Origin: a virus
DNA length: 41,029 nt
IMG/VR virus record: IMGVR_UViG_3300045141_000064
Span: 1-41,029 of that record
Direction: 5' to 3' (one strand)
Positions 7,034 to 16,148 of the stretch are shown here, piece after piece. The position numbers and the translations under genes are program-made. The stretch's first letter is position 1; every line of letters starts with the position of its first letter. Below the pieces are notes generated by a model. That model saw only the letters and a program-made list of their open reading frames with translations, was not told the origin of the DNA and ran no database searches.

Positions 7034-7080
7034 CGCAGTCCGCGCTACTGGCCCCTCACCCTGTCACGGGTGGGGGGTCT
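7031..7080. terminator. Paired hairpins between convergent gene ends
   Basis: TAGCGC/GCGCTA forms a small hairpin at the end of the plus-strand gene. A second stem (CCCTCACCC / GGGTGGGGG) spans the stop of the minus-strand gene. T-runs are poor, so termination is inferred mainly from position between convergent genes. Confidence 0.4.
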
Positions 7081-7499
7081 TCGTATGGGAAGATCACCTC
7101 GACCTCGTCGTCGGTGTCGATGCCGAGGTCTTGCAGCATGATCGGGCTGATGTCGGCCACGCGCCCGGTGCTTTCGTGCGGCCCCCAATCGGCCGGGTAG
7201 GCCATCAGTTCGCGCCCGGTCTTGACCGCGCGCACCAGTGCCCGCTGCGTCAGCAGCATGTCGTGCGGTGTCTCGTCGTAGTCCCATCGACAGGCGATGT
7301 AGTACACGGCCATCGAGTTGAGCCGACGCGCCAGCCCGCTGGTGTCATCCGGCTGGTACGGCAGGAACAGGTGCGGTGCGTCCATGATGTCGAAGATGAA
7401 CGCGAGCGGTTCGTCCGGCTGCACGCCTTCGTCGGTCGGACCACCGAACCAAGACACCGGGCCTTGCAGGTGCAGGATCACTTCGGCACCGCGCCACAC
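7056..7499 (-). CDS. RlpA-like double-psi barrel protein, probable lysis-cassette member
   Basis: I read this 147-residue protein as a compact beta-barrel domain. The diagnostic part is AYPADWGPHESTGRVADISP (about residues 99-118), followed by LGIDTDDEVEVIFP, which resembles the DWGP...GRVIDLS...LG core of RlpA/DPBB proteins. A WFGGPTDEGV segment near residue 17 would form the first strand. RlpA proteins act on peptidoglycan; here the gene is the last of the late operon, after a one-helix coiled-coil protein and a secreted protein, as expected for a lysis cassette. It has no signal peptide. The start is GTG 7499, overlapping the previous gene by 22 bases. Catalytic activity is not established. 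Confidence 0.6.
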   Translation of the reverse strand: MWRGAEVILHLQGPVSWFGGPTDEGVQPDEPLAFIFDIMDAPHLFLPYQPDDTSGLARRLNSMAVYYIACRWDYDETPHDMLLTQRALVRAVKTGRELMAYPADWGPHESTGRVADISPIMLQDLGIDTDDEVEVIFPYEDPPPVTG

Positions 7500-7771
7500 T
7501 CGCCGCGCATGTAGGCCGTGGTCATGACGTTGCCGGTGGCTGGCGTGATCGGGCTGTCGAAGCCGGGACCGCCGAGGCCAAGCACGTCGCCTTGGCAGTT
7601 GGTCCGGCGCGACAGGTCGTAGAACATGCCGAGCACCGGGATGGCGGCAATCGGAACGCCGACCGGCTGCACCACCGGGCGCGGCGGCGGTAGCTTGTGG
7701 ATGCGGACGTGCGTGCGCGCGTCGGCTGGCGAGGCCGCCAGCACCAGCATGATGATCAGCCAGTTCTTCAT
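7478..7771 (-). CDS. Secreted small protein in lysis-like cassette (97 aa)
   Basis: ATG 7771 opens a clear Sec signal peptide (MKNWLIIMLVLAASPADA, about residues 1-18, cleavage after ADA). The mature part is proline- and valine-rich (LPPPRPVVQPVGVPIAAIP) and then carries a Cys-Gly-containing segment with FYDLSRRTNCQGDVLGLGG. There is no lipobox, so it is probably not a lipoprotein o-spanin. It overlaps the upstream coiled-coil gene by four bases (ATGA) and the downstream RlpA-like gene. A periplasmic role during lysis is inferred from location; a spanin-type component remains possible. Confidence 0.6.
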   Translation of the reverse strand: MKNWLIIMLVLAASPADARTHVRIHKLPPPRPVVQPVGVPIAAIPVLGMFYDLSRRTNCQGDVLGLGGPGFDSPITPATGNVMTTAYMRGECGAVPK

Positions 7772-8025
7772 TTCTTGTCTCCCTTGTTCAGGTCGCGCAG
7801 CAGAATTTCCTTCATCTGCTCGATGGTCAACTTGTTGGCGTCGGTCTTGCCTTCCAGCACCGTCAACCGGGTGTCAATCACGACAAGGTGGGGACTGCCC
7901 CTCGTCTCCAACGTGGTCACCCGCGTTTCAAGTTTCACAACGTAGGCCGTCACGCTGAAGATGGCGACCACCAGACCGCCAAGGAAATAGTTCTCCTTGA
8001 TCCACGATGTGACGGCGGTCGTCAT
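7768..8025 (-). CDS. One-helix membrane protein with coiled coil, candidate holin or i-spanin (85 aa)
   Basis: The start is ATG 8025. A single transmembrane segment (FLGGLVVAIFSVTAYVV, about residues 14-30) is followed by a heptad-repeat helix (LETRVTTLETRG, then VIDTRLTVLEGKTDANKLTIEQM). This layout, with an inner-membrane anchor and a periplasmic or cytosolic coiled coil, is found in i-spanins and in XhlA-type hemolysin proteins. Position in the last three genes of the late operon supports a lysis role. No two- or three-helix holin is adjacent; the two-helix protein at 30413-30655 may serve that function. Confidence 0.6.
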   Translation of the reverse strand: MTTAVTSWIKENYFLGGLVVAIFSVTAYVVKLETRVTTLETRGSPHLVVIDTRLTVLEGKTDANKLTIEQMKEILLRDLNKGDKK

Positions 8026-9404
8026 GTGTACGGCGCGGCTGGCGGTGTGAAGTTTGCGGTCCAGCGAGCGAGGCCGTTGCTGATGCGAACCTCGTCAATG
8101 TAGCCGGTAAAAAATGCGTTGCCGGGCGTCGTGTCGCCGGTCCCAATGTTGAGCGGCCCTGTGATTGCCGGAAGCGCACCGGAATAGGTGCCGGTCGCTT
8201 CTGCGATCCCGTTGACGTACAGAGTAAGATTGTTGCCACTTCTGACGGCAGCAATGTGCGTCCACACATTCAAGACAGCAGGGTTGACCGACTGAAGCTG
8301 GACGATGTTGCTGCTCGATACACTGTGAACGAACCTGATGATTTTATCGGTGGCCCTGATTACAAACTTCCAAGCATCTGCGAAACCTGTCGCGGTGCTA
8401 GGGTGCATGATGACCGTGCTGTCGCTTGGTAACGCTGTCGGAAACATCCACGCTTCGACGGTGAAGTCGTTTGCACCAAAGTCCCAGTCAGGGGCTGATG
8501 TCGGGTACGACAGATAATCACCAGTGGCACCAAACTGTGCCGATGCGCCGCCAAACTTTGATTGTGCGGTTGACACTTTCGCATTACCGCCAACAGTCGG
8601 ATTGGGCTTGCCCCATTGCGAAGTGTCGTAAAAAGTTTTGCTCCCGTTCGGGCCGTCCATGTGCAGCAGAAGTCTCGCTGTCAGGTCGGGGTCGGGACCG
8701 TAAGGCTTTGTTGGCGGCGTGAAGTTTGCAGTCCAGCGGGCAATGCCCTTGCTGATGCGGAGTTCTTCGATATAGCCGTTAAAATTCTGGCCGTTCTGCG
8801 CCGCCCCGATGCACAGCGGATTGGCGTTTGACTTGATTGCCAGAGCCGAAGCCCATGTCGATTTGAGAACGCCGTTTCTGAAGGCGTAGAAGTTGCTGCC
8901 CTTGCGACAGACCGCAAGGTGTTGCCATGTGCTTACGACGCCGGGACCGAAGCTTGGCGATGGAAGGCCAGCGGCCCCGTTGGCGATGTCCCACGATGAC
9001 CCGGTCGAAGTCATGTAGATTTCGCCTTGAGCGGAAGTGAACTCCAGAAGGAACGGGGAATAGGTCGTCGATAGATCACGCGAGAGTGGACACCCGGCCC
9101 CCGTCCGGTATTCCCACCAATCAATCGTGAAGTCGCCAGCACCAAATTCCCAATCGGCGCTGTACGGGAAGGTGCAATAGCCACCAGTGTTCAAGTAGCT
9201 CGACGAGCTACCAAGCAACCCGGTGCCAAGTTGCAGATGCGCGGTGCCGCCGACAGTGGCGAGGCCGTGCCTATTGGGAGAGCTGTCTACGATAATTGTC
9301 GAGCCGTCAGTCTGACTGTCGAAATGACACAGCAGCACGGTGAACTGGTCGTTGCCGGGAGAGGCACCGCCACCAAACAACGCTGGTGTGATCCCCGGCA
9401 GCAT
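8022..9404 (-). CDS. Tail-associated protein with two tandem LamG-like domains (460 aa)
   Basis: Two concanavalin A/LamG-type beta-sandwich domains are visible. Each begins with a short hydrophobic strand plus HFD or HMD (TVLLCHFDSQTDG; RLLLHMDGPNG), has a DFTIDWWEY or DFTVEAWMF strand, a W-x-H-x-A-x-x-R segment (WQHLAVCR; WTHIAAVR) and ends with the nearly identical GYIEELRISKGIARWTANFT and GYIDEVRISNGLARWTANFT. Internal duplication is therefore clear. LamG domains often bind sugars, so a receptor-recognition or fibre-tip role is likely. I prefer ATG 9404, in a TGATG overlap with the upstream gene, over the longer start at 9431. Confidence 0.8.
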   Translation of the reverse strand: MLPGITPALFGGGASPGNDQFTVLLCHFDSQTDGSTIIVDSSPNRHGLATVGGTAHLQLGTGLLGSSSSYLNTGGYCTFPYSADWEFGAGDFTIDWWEYRTGAGCPLSRDLSTTYSPFLLEFTSAQGEIYMTSTGSSWDIANGAAGLPSPSFGPGVVSTWQHLAVCRKGSNFYAFRNGVLKSTWASALAIKSNANPLCIGAAQNGQNFNGYIEELRISKGIARWTANFTPPTKPYGPDPDLTARLLLHMDGPNGSKTFYDTSQWGKPNPTVGGNAKVSTAQSKFGGASAQFGATGDYLSYPTSAPDWDFGANDFTVEAWMFPTALPSDSTVIMHPSTATGFADAWKFVIRATDKIIRFVHSVSSSNIVQLQSVNPAVLNVWTHIAAVRSGNNLTLYVNGIAEATGTYSGALPAITGPLNIGTGDTTPGNAFFTGYIDEVRISNGLARWTANFTPPAAPYT

Positions 9405-10066
9405 CAGGCAAAGCCCGCGTTGAAGGTACAAAAAATAACGCCGCCAGCAGCGGCAGGGATGACATACGAAATAATGTCATAGGCATTTGGTGCGGTTGAC
9501 AGTGTTGGCTTCACCCCACCGGGGAAAAACCACTGATTGCCCCACGAAGTGATCGTGCGACCGCCCGTTCCGTCTTGTCGAAGATATATAACTCCCTTCT
9601 GGCCGCCCTTCGTCATGTTGACAGGGTTTGCCATCGTCATCCCCGCCGCATTGAGAGCAATGTAAAAATCAAGACCGGCGTTCAGATCAATCGTGAACAC
9701 TCCTGCGCTTGGGGCGGGAGCGGAATATGCCGCCGCCGCCCACGCCGCACCCGGCGTGAGCATCTTGGTCGGCGCGGAGTTGGCGAGGTATTCGGCGGCG
9801 GTCGCGGCAACTGGCAGGGCTGATGTTGCGGCGCGCGATGTATCGGTCGGATGAACGTGATCCTCGCGCGCGTACTTGCTCGCGATCCCGACCACGGCGG
9901 GCGTTGCGTCGATCAACGGCAATGCAGTCGCCGCGCCGCCGCTGCCAAGCGTGCCGCCGATGGTCGTCCACTTCTCGCCGTCCCAAGTGTAGGTCGGGAT
10001 GCCGACGATGGGAGAGGCCGGAAACTTTTGCCCGTTGGTCGGTGAGGCTGGAAAGTCGAGCGACAT
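9404..10066 (-). CDS. Tail fibre-associated protein (220 aa)
   Basis: ATG 10066 follows an excellent ribosome binding site (GGAGGGG). The N-terminus (LDFPASPTNGQKF, TYTWDGEKWTTIGG) and the YAREDHVHPTDTSR motif (about residues 65-78) recur in phage tail fibre and spike proteins, where the latter lies at the junction between structural repeats. The C-terminal 110 residues are beta-rich (AGMTMANPVNMTKGGQKGVI, GGRTITSWGNQW), typical of receptor-binding or fibre-tip modules. It lies between the main fibre and the LamG protein, so these three probably make up the adsorption apparatus. Confidence 0.7.
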   Translation of the reverse strand: MSLDFPASPTNGQKFPASPIVGIPTYTWDGEKWTTIGGTLGSGGAATALPLIDATPAVVGIASKYAREDHVHPTDTSRAATSALPVAATAAEYLANSAPTKMLTPGAAWAAAAYSAPAPSAGVFTIDLNAGLDFYIALNAAGMTMANPVNMTKGGQKGVIYLRQDGTGGRTITSWGNQWFFPGGVKPTLSTAPNAYDIISYVIPAAAGGVIFCTFNAGFA

Positions 10067-10078
10067 GTCACCCCTCCT

Positions 10079-12262
10079 TTAATAATACTGGCCGCCGGTT
10101 GCGACCGAACCGGCAACGCTGCCGGGGAAGTAGCTGGCGTTGGCACCAGTTCCGCCTATCGTAGAGCAGCCATCAGCGTAATATCGTGTGCCGGACGCCG
10201 CCCCCGTAAAGGTGCAACCACCAAAAAGGTAGATACCGGCGCGGTCTTGGCAGTAGGCAAACGCATTTGAGAAGTTCGGACTGCCGGTTACGGTGAAGGC
10301 AAGCCCGCCGTTGTAGTTTTCAACAAAGCCACCATGTCCACAGCGTATGTGCGTCGCGCCGCCGCCTGTTATGGTGTAGGCGTTGTGAATGAAGATGACC
10401 GCATTGGAACCCTCTGTGCGGATGCCGTCAGTTGCACACGCGCCGAAGGTAATCCCGCCAAGGATGCGGATAGTGCCACAGCCTTCATTCTTGATCCCGC
10501 TGCCGCTTGTGATTGTCGAGACGGTCATGTTCTGGACGTACACGTCGCCGGGGCAAACGCCGTGCATCAGCACAACGTCGGCACCCGTGACCGTGAAGGC
10601 CTGACCGCCGCCGTCATAGATGATCGAGCCGCCGCCGACCCAAGGATAAAAGATCACACCATAGGTGCATGGAGCAGCGTTGCCGCGCAGGATCGTGACC
10701 TGAAAGCCAGCAAGATCGAGCGAGCTGACAATCGTAGTCACCGCCTGTTGTGGGGTGAGGAACGCGCCGCCCGGACTGTTCGACAGGCCGTTGTTGGCAT
10801 CGCTGCCGTCCGAGCGGAAGTAGTACGTCCGGTTTGCAGTCAGCTTCTCGCGAGCGGTTCTGCCGTCAACGTACTGCTTGGTGGCGATGCCGAGCGGCGC
10901 GGTCGGGTCGGCTAGAATGGTTGTCAGACCCGTCGAGCGATCTATATGAAGAACCGCCCCGCCAATGCCCGCGCCAGTGTTGTCGTAACGGTAAATGTCA
11001 AAGTCAGAGCCAACATTACCGGAGGCTTCAGCGGTGAAATTCCCCGGCATGATTGCCCAACGGTTCTGACCACCAACCGTGCCAGCGACAAATGCGGGGT
11101 TTGCGCCGGACTTATTAAGAACGAGGCCGGGGCTTGTCGCGTTAATCGTCAGGTTTCCCGTCATCGTGTCGCCAGCCTTGGCGACAACATTGGTTACCAG
11201 CGCGAACGAGGAAATATCCGGTTGCGGACAGGCGATCACCCATTGCGTCGAGTTGCCGTCGTTGTAGCGGACGTAGAGCAGACCGCTGTCGCTTTCCCAC
11301 CACAGCGTCCCGTCCTTCGCGCCGACCGGCGGTGTGTCCGACACGATGATGCCAGCCGCCGAAAAGCGCGGGTCGTCGCCAGCGGCAACCGTGCCAGCGA
11401 TTTGCCCGACATCGAGGACCGCCGCGCCCTTCAGGCCCAAGTTCGTGCGCGAGGCCGATGTGCTGATAACGTCGGTGAGGTTGTTGGCTCGCAGCATGTC
11501 GCCGGAGCCGGGACCGGCAGGACCCATGTTGCCGGTGTCGCCCTTGACGCCCTGCGGTCCTTGCGCGCCAACGGGGCCTTGTACGCCCTGCGGGCCAACG
11601 GGACCGATGGGGCCGATGGGGCCGATGGGGCCAACGGGACCGGGCACCGTGCTGTCCGCGCCCTTGGGGCCGGTGTCGCCCTTGATGTTGACCGCTTGGT
11701 GGATGTCGGTGACGTAGCCAAGCGGGCCGACGTACACGCCGGACGCAGGAGGTGTGCCCTCGCCGCCGGTCCAGCCCGCGACCTGCAACACCTCGCGCGC
11801 GCCGTCCGCGACGACGGCGAGTATTGGTACCCACGTTCCCGGCACCTCGACAATTGAGCCATCCGACAGGTGCAGCGTGCGGCCAAGGCCATCCTTCAAC
11901 TGCGACAGCGCGTGCCAGATTTTATCGTAGGCAGTTTCCTGATCGCCCGCGTCCATCGTGGACAGCACGGTGCCGTCGAGGTCCTGCACGAACTGCACGT
12001 CGCGCATGATCGTCAGTGTTGTGTTGGGGGGCGGAGCCACCATCATCGTGACGGTGCCAGCAGTCGGAGCCACCTCCGCGCCGGTCGCGCCGGTCAGCAT
12101 GTAGTTGAAGTTTTCGATCTGCGTCGTTTCGACAAGGGTCACGTTGTCGGTCAGGATGACCAGAACGTCCTGATTGTGCTGGAACGCAAAGCCGGTCGAG
12201 AACACCTTCGAGGTACCGTTGCCGGTGTACTGGACGCGCGCGAGGTCTGACGGGACTGTCAT
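10079..12262 (-). CDS. Tail fibre protein, T7 gp17-like N-terminus with collagen-like stalk (727 aa)
   Basis: The first 140 residues match the tail-attachment domain of T7-type fibres: [18 protein letters not shown] near the start, NFNYMLTG, then [11 protein letters not shown] and [21 protein letters not shown] collagen-like stretch follows (about residues 195-250) with repeated [11 protein letters not shown] and [10 protein letters not shown] triplets, probably forming a trimeric stalk. After a linker (ANNLTDV...) the C-terminal 230 residues look like a beta-helix or beta-prism receptor-binding region. The order attachment, stalk, tip is typical of podovirus fibres. The gene follows the internal virion protein genes as in T7. 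Confidence 0.88.
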   Translation of the reverse strand: MTVPSDLARVQYTGNGTSKVFSTGFAFQHNQDVLVILTDNVTLVETTQIENFNYMLTGATGAEVAPTAGTVTMMVAPPPNTTLTIMRDVQFVQDLDGTVLSTMDAGDQETAYDKIWHALSQLKDGLGRTLHLSDGSIVEVPGTWVPILAVVADGAREVLQVAGWTGGEGTPPASGVYVGPLGYVTDIHQAVNIKGDTGPKGADSTVPGPVGPIGPIGPIGPVGPQGVQGPVGAQGPQGVKGDTGNMGPAGPGSGDMLRANNLTDVISTSASRTNLGLKGAAVLDVGQIAGTVAAGDDPRFSAAGIIVSDTPPVGAKDGTLWWESDSGLLYVRYNDGNSTQWVIACPQPDISSFALVTNVVAKAGDTMTGNLTINATSPGLVLNKSGANPAFVAGTVGGQNRWAIMPGNFTAEASGNVGSDFDIYRYDNTGAGIGGAVLHIDRSTGLTTILADPTAPLGIATKQYVDGRTAREKLTANRTYYFRSDGSDANNGLSNSPGGAFLTPQQAVTTIVSSLDLAGFQVTILRGNAAPCTYGVIFYPWVGGGSIIYDGGGQAFTVTGADVVLMHGVCPGDVYVQNMTVSTITSGSGIKNEGCGTIRILGGITFGACATDGIRTEGSNAVIFIHNAYTITGGGATHIRCGHGGFVENYNGGLAFTVTGSPNFSNAFAYCQDRAGIYLFGGCTFTGAASGTRYYADGCSTIGGTGANASYFPGSVAGSVATGGQYY
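11568..11646 (-). repeat. Short tandem repeat encoding collagen-like GPI triplets
   Basis: Nine-base units (GGGGCCGAT type on the plus strand) recur in tandem within the fibre gene, encoding Gly-Pro-Ile/Val triplets. Such low-complexity DNA can vary in copy number by slippage, changing stalk length. Confidence 0.6.
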
Positions 12263-12269
12263 GGATCAC

Positions 12270-15200
12270 CTATTGTCCTGTTGGCACGGTGAAGCCCGCG
12301 CCTCCGCTGCCGTTCGGCTTCGCCTTCGGCGGTTCCCGCGTGTAGTTCTGCTCTAGTGTCGGCTGCATCCCCATCTTCATTCCCCAATCCTGTATCGGAG
12401 CGATGATGCCACCACGGCCAGTTTCAAACGTGTCTCGCCGCTGCCTCTCTTTCGTGACCTCGTCGGCAAAGGCGGGCCAGTTCTTCGGCGCGTCCGCCAT
12501 GATCTGCTCCTGCGCCATTTGCTTGAAGCGTTGTGCCTCGCTGTGGATGTACGCCATCTTGGTGCCGGGTGCCGTTTCGCCTTGGCTGTCCATCAGCGTT
12601 TTATAGAACTCGTGTTGTGCTTCCAGCATCGGGTTGCCGCCCTTGATGATCGCACTCATGTTGTCCTTGAAACCCAAGCCGGTTGCGGGGTCCTTCGCTT
12701 CGTTGCCAGCAAGCCTCTGGTACATGTCGAACACTTCCGGGTGGTTGGTGAAGTCCACCTTCACCCTGTCGAAGCTGTCAACTTTCGGGATACGCTGAAG
12801 CCCGCTTTGCAAGCGCACCAGTTCTTCGCGCAGCGGGTTGCGCTTGAACTCCGTAATCGGGAACGGCGAGAAGTAGTCGTACAACCGCCCAAACTTTTCA
12901 CCTGACCACGTTGTCGGCGGCATGATGTCGCCAAGGCGGTCGCGCACCGGGCCGACAGTGTCAGCCAACCCCCACACGTGTTGCTTGACCCCGTCCCACC
13001 AACTCATGACCTGCCTGTACGGCGGGTCCGGTTCCCACATCTTTTGAGTGGTGATCATCGCGCCGCCGAGGAACGGCACCATGTTAACGGTGGCGGTGCC
13101 GAGCGTGTTGTACAGGTACGTTTCAATCGCGCCCTCGTGCCCGCGCGCACCCTCGTCCATCATGTGCATCAACTGCGCGAAGCCTTGGAAATAACTCTGG
13201 TCCTTCATCGAGCCGTAGATCGACGAAACGCCCAACCCAAGAGCCTGACCCCAACGCGAGTACATGTCGGGCCTGATGTCCTTGGTACGCCAGATTTCCG
13301 AAATGTCACCGGCCATCGCCAACGGCGGCGCAAGCTGTCCAAGCCCGCTGATCGCCAGCCACTTGTCGCCAACGCGCAAGGAATACTTCTGCACGCCAAG
13401 CCCGATGTAGGCGTCGGCCAGCGCCGGGTCGTTCGGCAGCCCTGACACGATATGCGCGCCCAACAGTTTTGATACCTCCGGGTCGATCCTTTCGTTCGAC
13501 ATCAGCGTGCCGCCTTCGGCCAAGGCGATCATGACCGACAACATGGCCGACCCGGTCGCCATCTTTGCCAGCGCCAGATCACGCACCACGCCACCCGCCG
13601 CCACGTCGCGCCGGAACCCTGCGGTCACGGGCGCAAGCGGGCTGTGTTGGATTGACATTGCCGCCATGTTTCCCGGCGTCCGCAAGAACGGGAACGGGAT
13701 GTAGGATGCTGGCGCGAAGACCTCGCGTATCGCCATCAGCTTCGACGTTATGGGTCCGGGGTCGTTGTTGAACGTCGCCCATTTGGCCCAATCGCCCGCG
13801 TCCAGATGAATGTGGTCCGGCACGTCGATGGTCTTGGCTGTGACGTAGTTCTCGAAGTCCTTGCCGGTGAGGCCTTGCCGAATAGCATCGTCGGCCGCGC
13901 CCTGTCGTGCCTTGGCCGAGTACGTCAGCGACTTGAACAGGTCGTCGGCCGAAGTCAGGAAGCGGCCGGGGCTGGTCACGCCAGCGATGCTGTAGTCCAT
14001 CATCCTGCCGAAGCCGCTTTGTGTGAACTCCTTGATCTGCTCGTCGCTCCATGAGCGTTCCGCGCCGTAACGCTCACTTGGCCGCAGCGTGTCCATGTTG
14101 TGACCGAGCATCTTGCTGCCGCCGCTGACCAGATCGCCCTCAGTGGCCGTCGCACCGCCGCCAACAACGGCTTTCCCGAACTGACTTTTCCCTTCCTTGA
14201 AGGCCTTGCCAGCCATCGAGAAGGCGTTCATGGCCCCGTAAATGTGCGCGTCGATATAGGCGTTGGCACCGGCTTGACTGATGGCTTCCTCAACCGGCGT
14301 CCCGAACAGGTAGCCAAGTTTCTGCGCGTACTTGATGTCGGCGGCGGCTTGCACGAGCATCCCGGTGTTGCCGACGATGTTTCTGACCTGCGTGGCCGGA
14401 CGCATCAGCATGTTCATCACCTGCACGGTGCGAATTGCTTCCGACCCCGTTGCCTTCCATCCCTTCCTTGCCGCCAGCGACATCGAGAAATTGTCTGAGT
14501 TGGCGATCACTTCCGCGAGCGCGCGGATGTTGTCAGAGCCGCCGCCAGCCTTGACGATGTCCTGTATCGCGCGTCCCTGCCGCAACATTCCAGATGCGTG
14601 TATTTCATTGAAGATGTTGAGCGCACGTCCGGCCTCGCCCGCAACACCCAAGAAACTCTCTTGCAGGGCGGCGTGGTAGGTCAGTTGCCGCCGCAGCGCG
14701 AACTCGTCGGCAAGCGATGAACCCGGCACCATCACCTTCGCTGCCGCCGCCTTCAGGTCGGCCGTCGCCTGCCCGAAGATCATCGCCGCGCCGTAGATTT
14801 TTTCGTTATTCCACGCCTCGCCAAGCGGCTTGGCGAGCATGTCTTCCGGCGTCATCGCAAGGCTGTCGGCCAGTTCCTTGGTGACATCCACCGGGATCAC
14901 ACCGCGCTTGGCCGCCGAAATACGGTCCTGTATGGAGTGACCGATCTGCTGCGCCATGTCCGGCAGGTTGTCCTTGGTGATGTTGGCGTAGTTCAGATGC
15001 AGCCCCGGCATTGTCTCCGCTTTGGAAATTGCCTGTGCCAGCACGCTGCCGGGGACGCCCGGCTCGACCGCCATCTTGACCTCTTGCAGCTTGTTCGCCG
15101 CCAACGCTTCCTTTGCTGGCTGCTCGACCAGCGTGAACAAGGGGGCCTGCGCATCGGCGGCGGGCGCTGCCGCCTTCACCAGATCAATGTTGGCTTGCGC

Positions 15201-16148
15201 TGCCGTCGCCGCCTTCTGCAACGCTTCGGGAGTTTCCGCTGCGGCGGTGTTGGCGGCGAGGCGCGCGGCAGCATAGGTCTGCACCGCTTTCGTCAGACCC
15301 TCAGCCATCACGCCGAGGCCAGCCTGTTCGCCAGCATGCCGCAAGCGATTGACGATGGCCGGGTCATTCGGGTTGGTCGCGAGTGCTTGCGCGGCTTCAC
15401 CGACTTCGCCGGGAATTTGAGCGAGCAGGTTACCAAGACCCTTCTCGTCCGGTGACGACAGGAAGCCGGATATGGCGGAAGCGGCGACACCTGCGGTCTT
15501 GCCGCCCATCACCGTCTTCAACATGCCGAACGGAAGCCGGAAGCCCGCCATGAACTCCCCGGCCTTGCGAAAGACTTCTCCTGTGGTCGTCTTGGGGTCG
15601 GGGATTAGGTTTTCAAACATCTGCGACAAGGCGGGCTGGCCGTACTGGTCCTGCAACGTCTTCACGGTGTCCTTCTGCTGCTGTCCCGCTTCAGCATCGA
15701 ACATCCCCGGCGCGACCTTCTCGAACCAATCGCCAAGGTCGGATGCCACGCCGTAGGCGTGCTTGTAAAAATCGAGGCGTCCGCCGATGGCGAATTGCGG
15801 GTAGGCCGTGAGCAAGCCCCACCCCATGTCCTTCACAGCCGCGTTCAGCCGGTCGGGAAACGCGCGCGTCTGCGCTTCCTGCGCCTTGCCGACGAGTGGC
15901 GGCTCTCCGTAACTGTCCATTGGCGGCGCGGGTCCTCCCGCGCTCGCTTCAATCGCCGCCGACGTTGCGGGAACGTCACTTATCGAAGTTGACGGTGGTG
16001 CTTCAGGCTGCGCCGCTGGCTTTGCCGCAGGAGCGGGCGCGGCTGGCGCGGCGGGCGCACCGCTCTGCCCGCCGCCGAAGTATGTGTCGGCGTCCCTGAT
16101 CAGGCGGTCGTCCTGAATTAAGCGGTACTTGTTGTCCTGTTCGTTCAT
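12270..16148 (-). CDS. Large internal virion protein, probable DNA-ejection protein (1292 aa)
   Basis: This is the largest gene, located between the fibre and other internal virion protein genes, exactly where T7-type phages encode the gp16-like ejection protein. I choose ATG 16148, which overlaps the preceding stop (ATGA), over an upstream start at 16220. The N-terminus has a low-complexity Pro/Ala-rich stretch (about residues 30-80), followed by long alanine-rich helical regions and several hydrophobic segments (such as ATGSAMLSVMIALAEGGTLM) that may insert into the host envelope. No lysozyme or transglycosylase motif is evident here, in contrast to T7 gp16; the peptidoglycan-active domain seems to sit in the 607-residue protein upstream. 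Confidence 0.75.
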   Translation of the reverse strand: MNEQDNKYRLIQDDRLIRDADTYFGGGQSGAPAAPAAPAPAAKPAAQPEAPPSTSISDVPATSAAIEASAGGPAPPMDSYGEPPLVGKAQEAQTRAFPDRLNAAVKDMGWGLLTAYPQFAIGGRLDFYKHAYGVASDLGDWFEKVAPGMFDAEAGQQQKDTVKTLQDQYGQPALSQMFENLIPDPKTTTGEVFRKAGEFMAGFRLPFGMLKTVMGGKTAGVAASAISGFLSSPDEKGLGNLLAQIPGEVGEAAQALATNPNDPAIVNRLRHAGEQAGLGVMAEGLTKAVQTYAAARLAANTAAAETPEALQKAATAAQANIDLVKAAAPAADAQAPLFTLVEQPAKEALAANKLQEVKMAVEPGVPGSVLAQAISKAETMPGLHLNYANITKDNLPDMAQQIGHSIQDRISAAKRGVIPVDVTKELADSLAMTPEDMLAKPLGEAWNNEKIYGAAMIFGQATADLKAAAAKVMVPGSSLADEFALRRQLTYHAALQESFLGVAGEAGRALNIFNEIHASGMLRQGRAIQDIVKAGGGSDNIRALAEVIANSDNFSMSLAARKGWKATGSEAIRTVQVMNMLMRPATQVRNIVGNTGMLVQAAADIKYAQKLGYLFGTPVEEAISQAGANAYIDAHIYGAMNAFSMAGKAFKEGKSQFGKAVVGGGATATEGDLVSGGSKMLGHNMDTLRPSERYGAERSWSDEQIKEFTQSGFGRMMDYSIAGVTSPGRFLTSADDLFKSLTYSAKARQGAADDAIRQGLTGKDFENYVTAKTIDVPDHIHLDAGDWAKWATFNNDPGPITSKLMAIREVFAPASYIPFPFLRTPGNMAAMSIQHSPLAPVTAGFRRDVAAGGVVRDLALAKMATGSAMLSVMIALAEGGTLMSNERIDPEVSKLLGAHIVSGLPNDPALADAYIGLGVQKYSLRVGDKWLAISGLGQLAPPLAMAGDISEIWRTKDIRPDMYSRWGQALGLGVSSIYGSMKDQSYFQGFAQLMHMMDEGARGHEGAIETYLYNTLGTATVNMVPFLGGAMITTQKMWEPDPPYRQVMSWWDGVKQHVWGLADTVGPVRDRLGDIMPPTTWSGEKFGRLYDYFSPFPITEFKRNPLREELVRLQSGLQRIPKVDSFDRVKVDFTNHPEVFDMYQRLAGNEAKDPATGLGFKDNMSAIIKGGNPMLEAQHEFYKTLMDSQGETAPGTKMAYIHSEAQRFKQMAQEQIMADAPKNWPAFADEVTKERQRRDTFETGRGGIIAPIQDWGMKMGMQPTLEQNYTREPPKAKPNGSGGAGFTVPTGQ

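Noticed and set aside
10946-11857. A 303-residue plus-strand frame opposite the fibre gene
   Set aside because: Low complexity mirrors the collagen-like repeats of the fibre on the other strand; no start signal.
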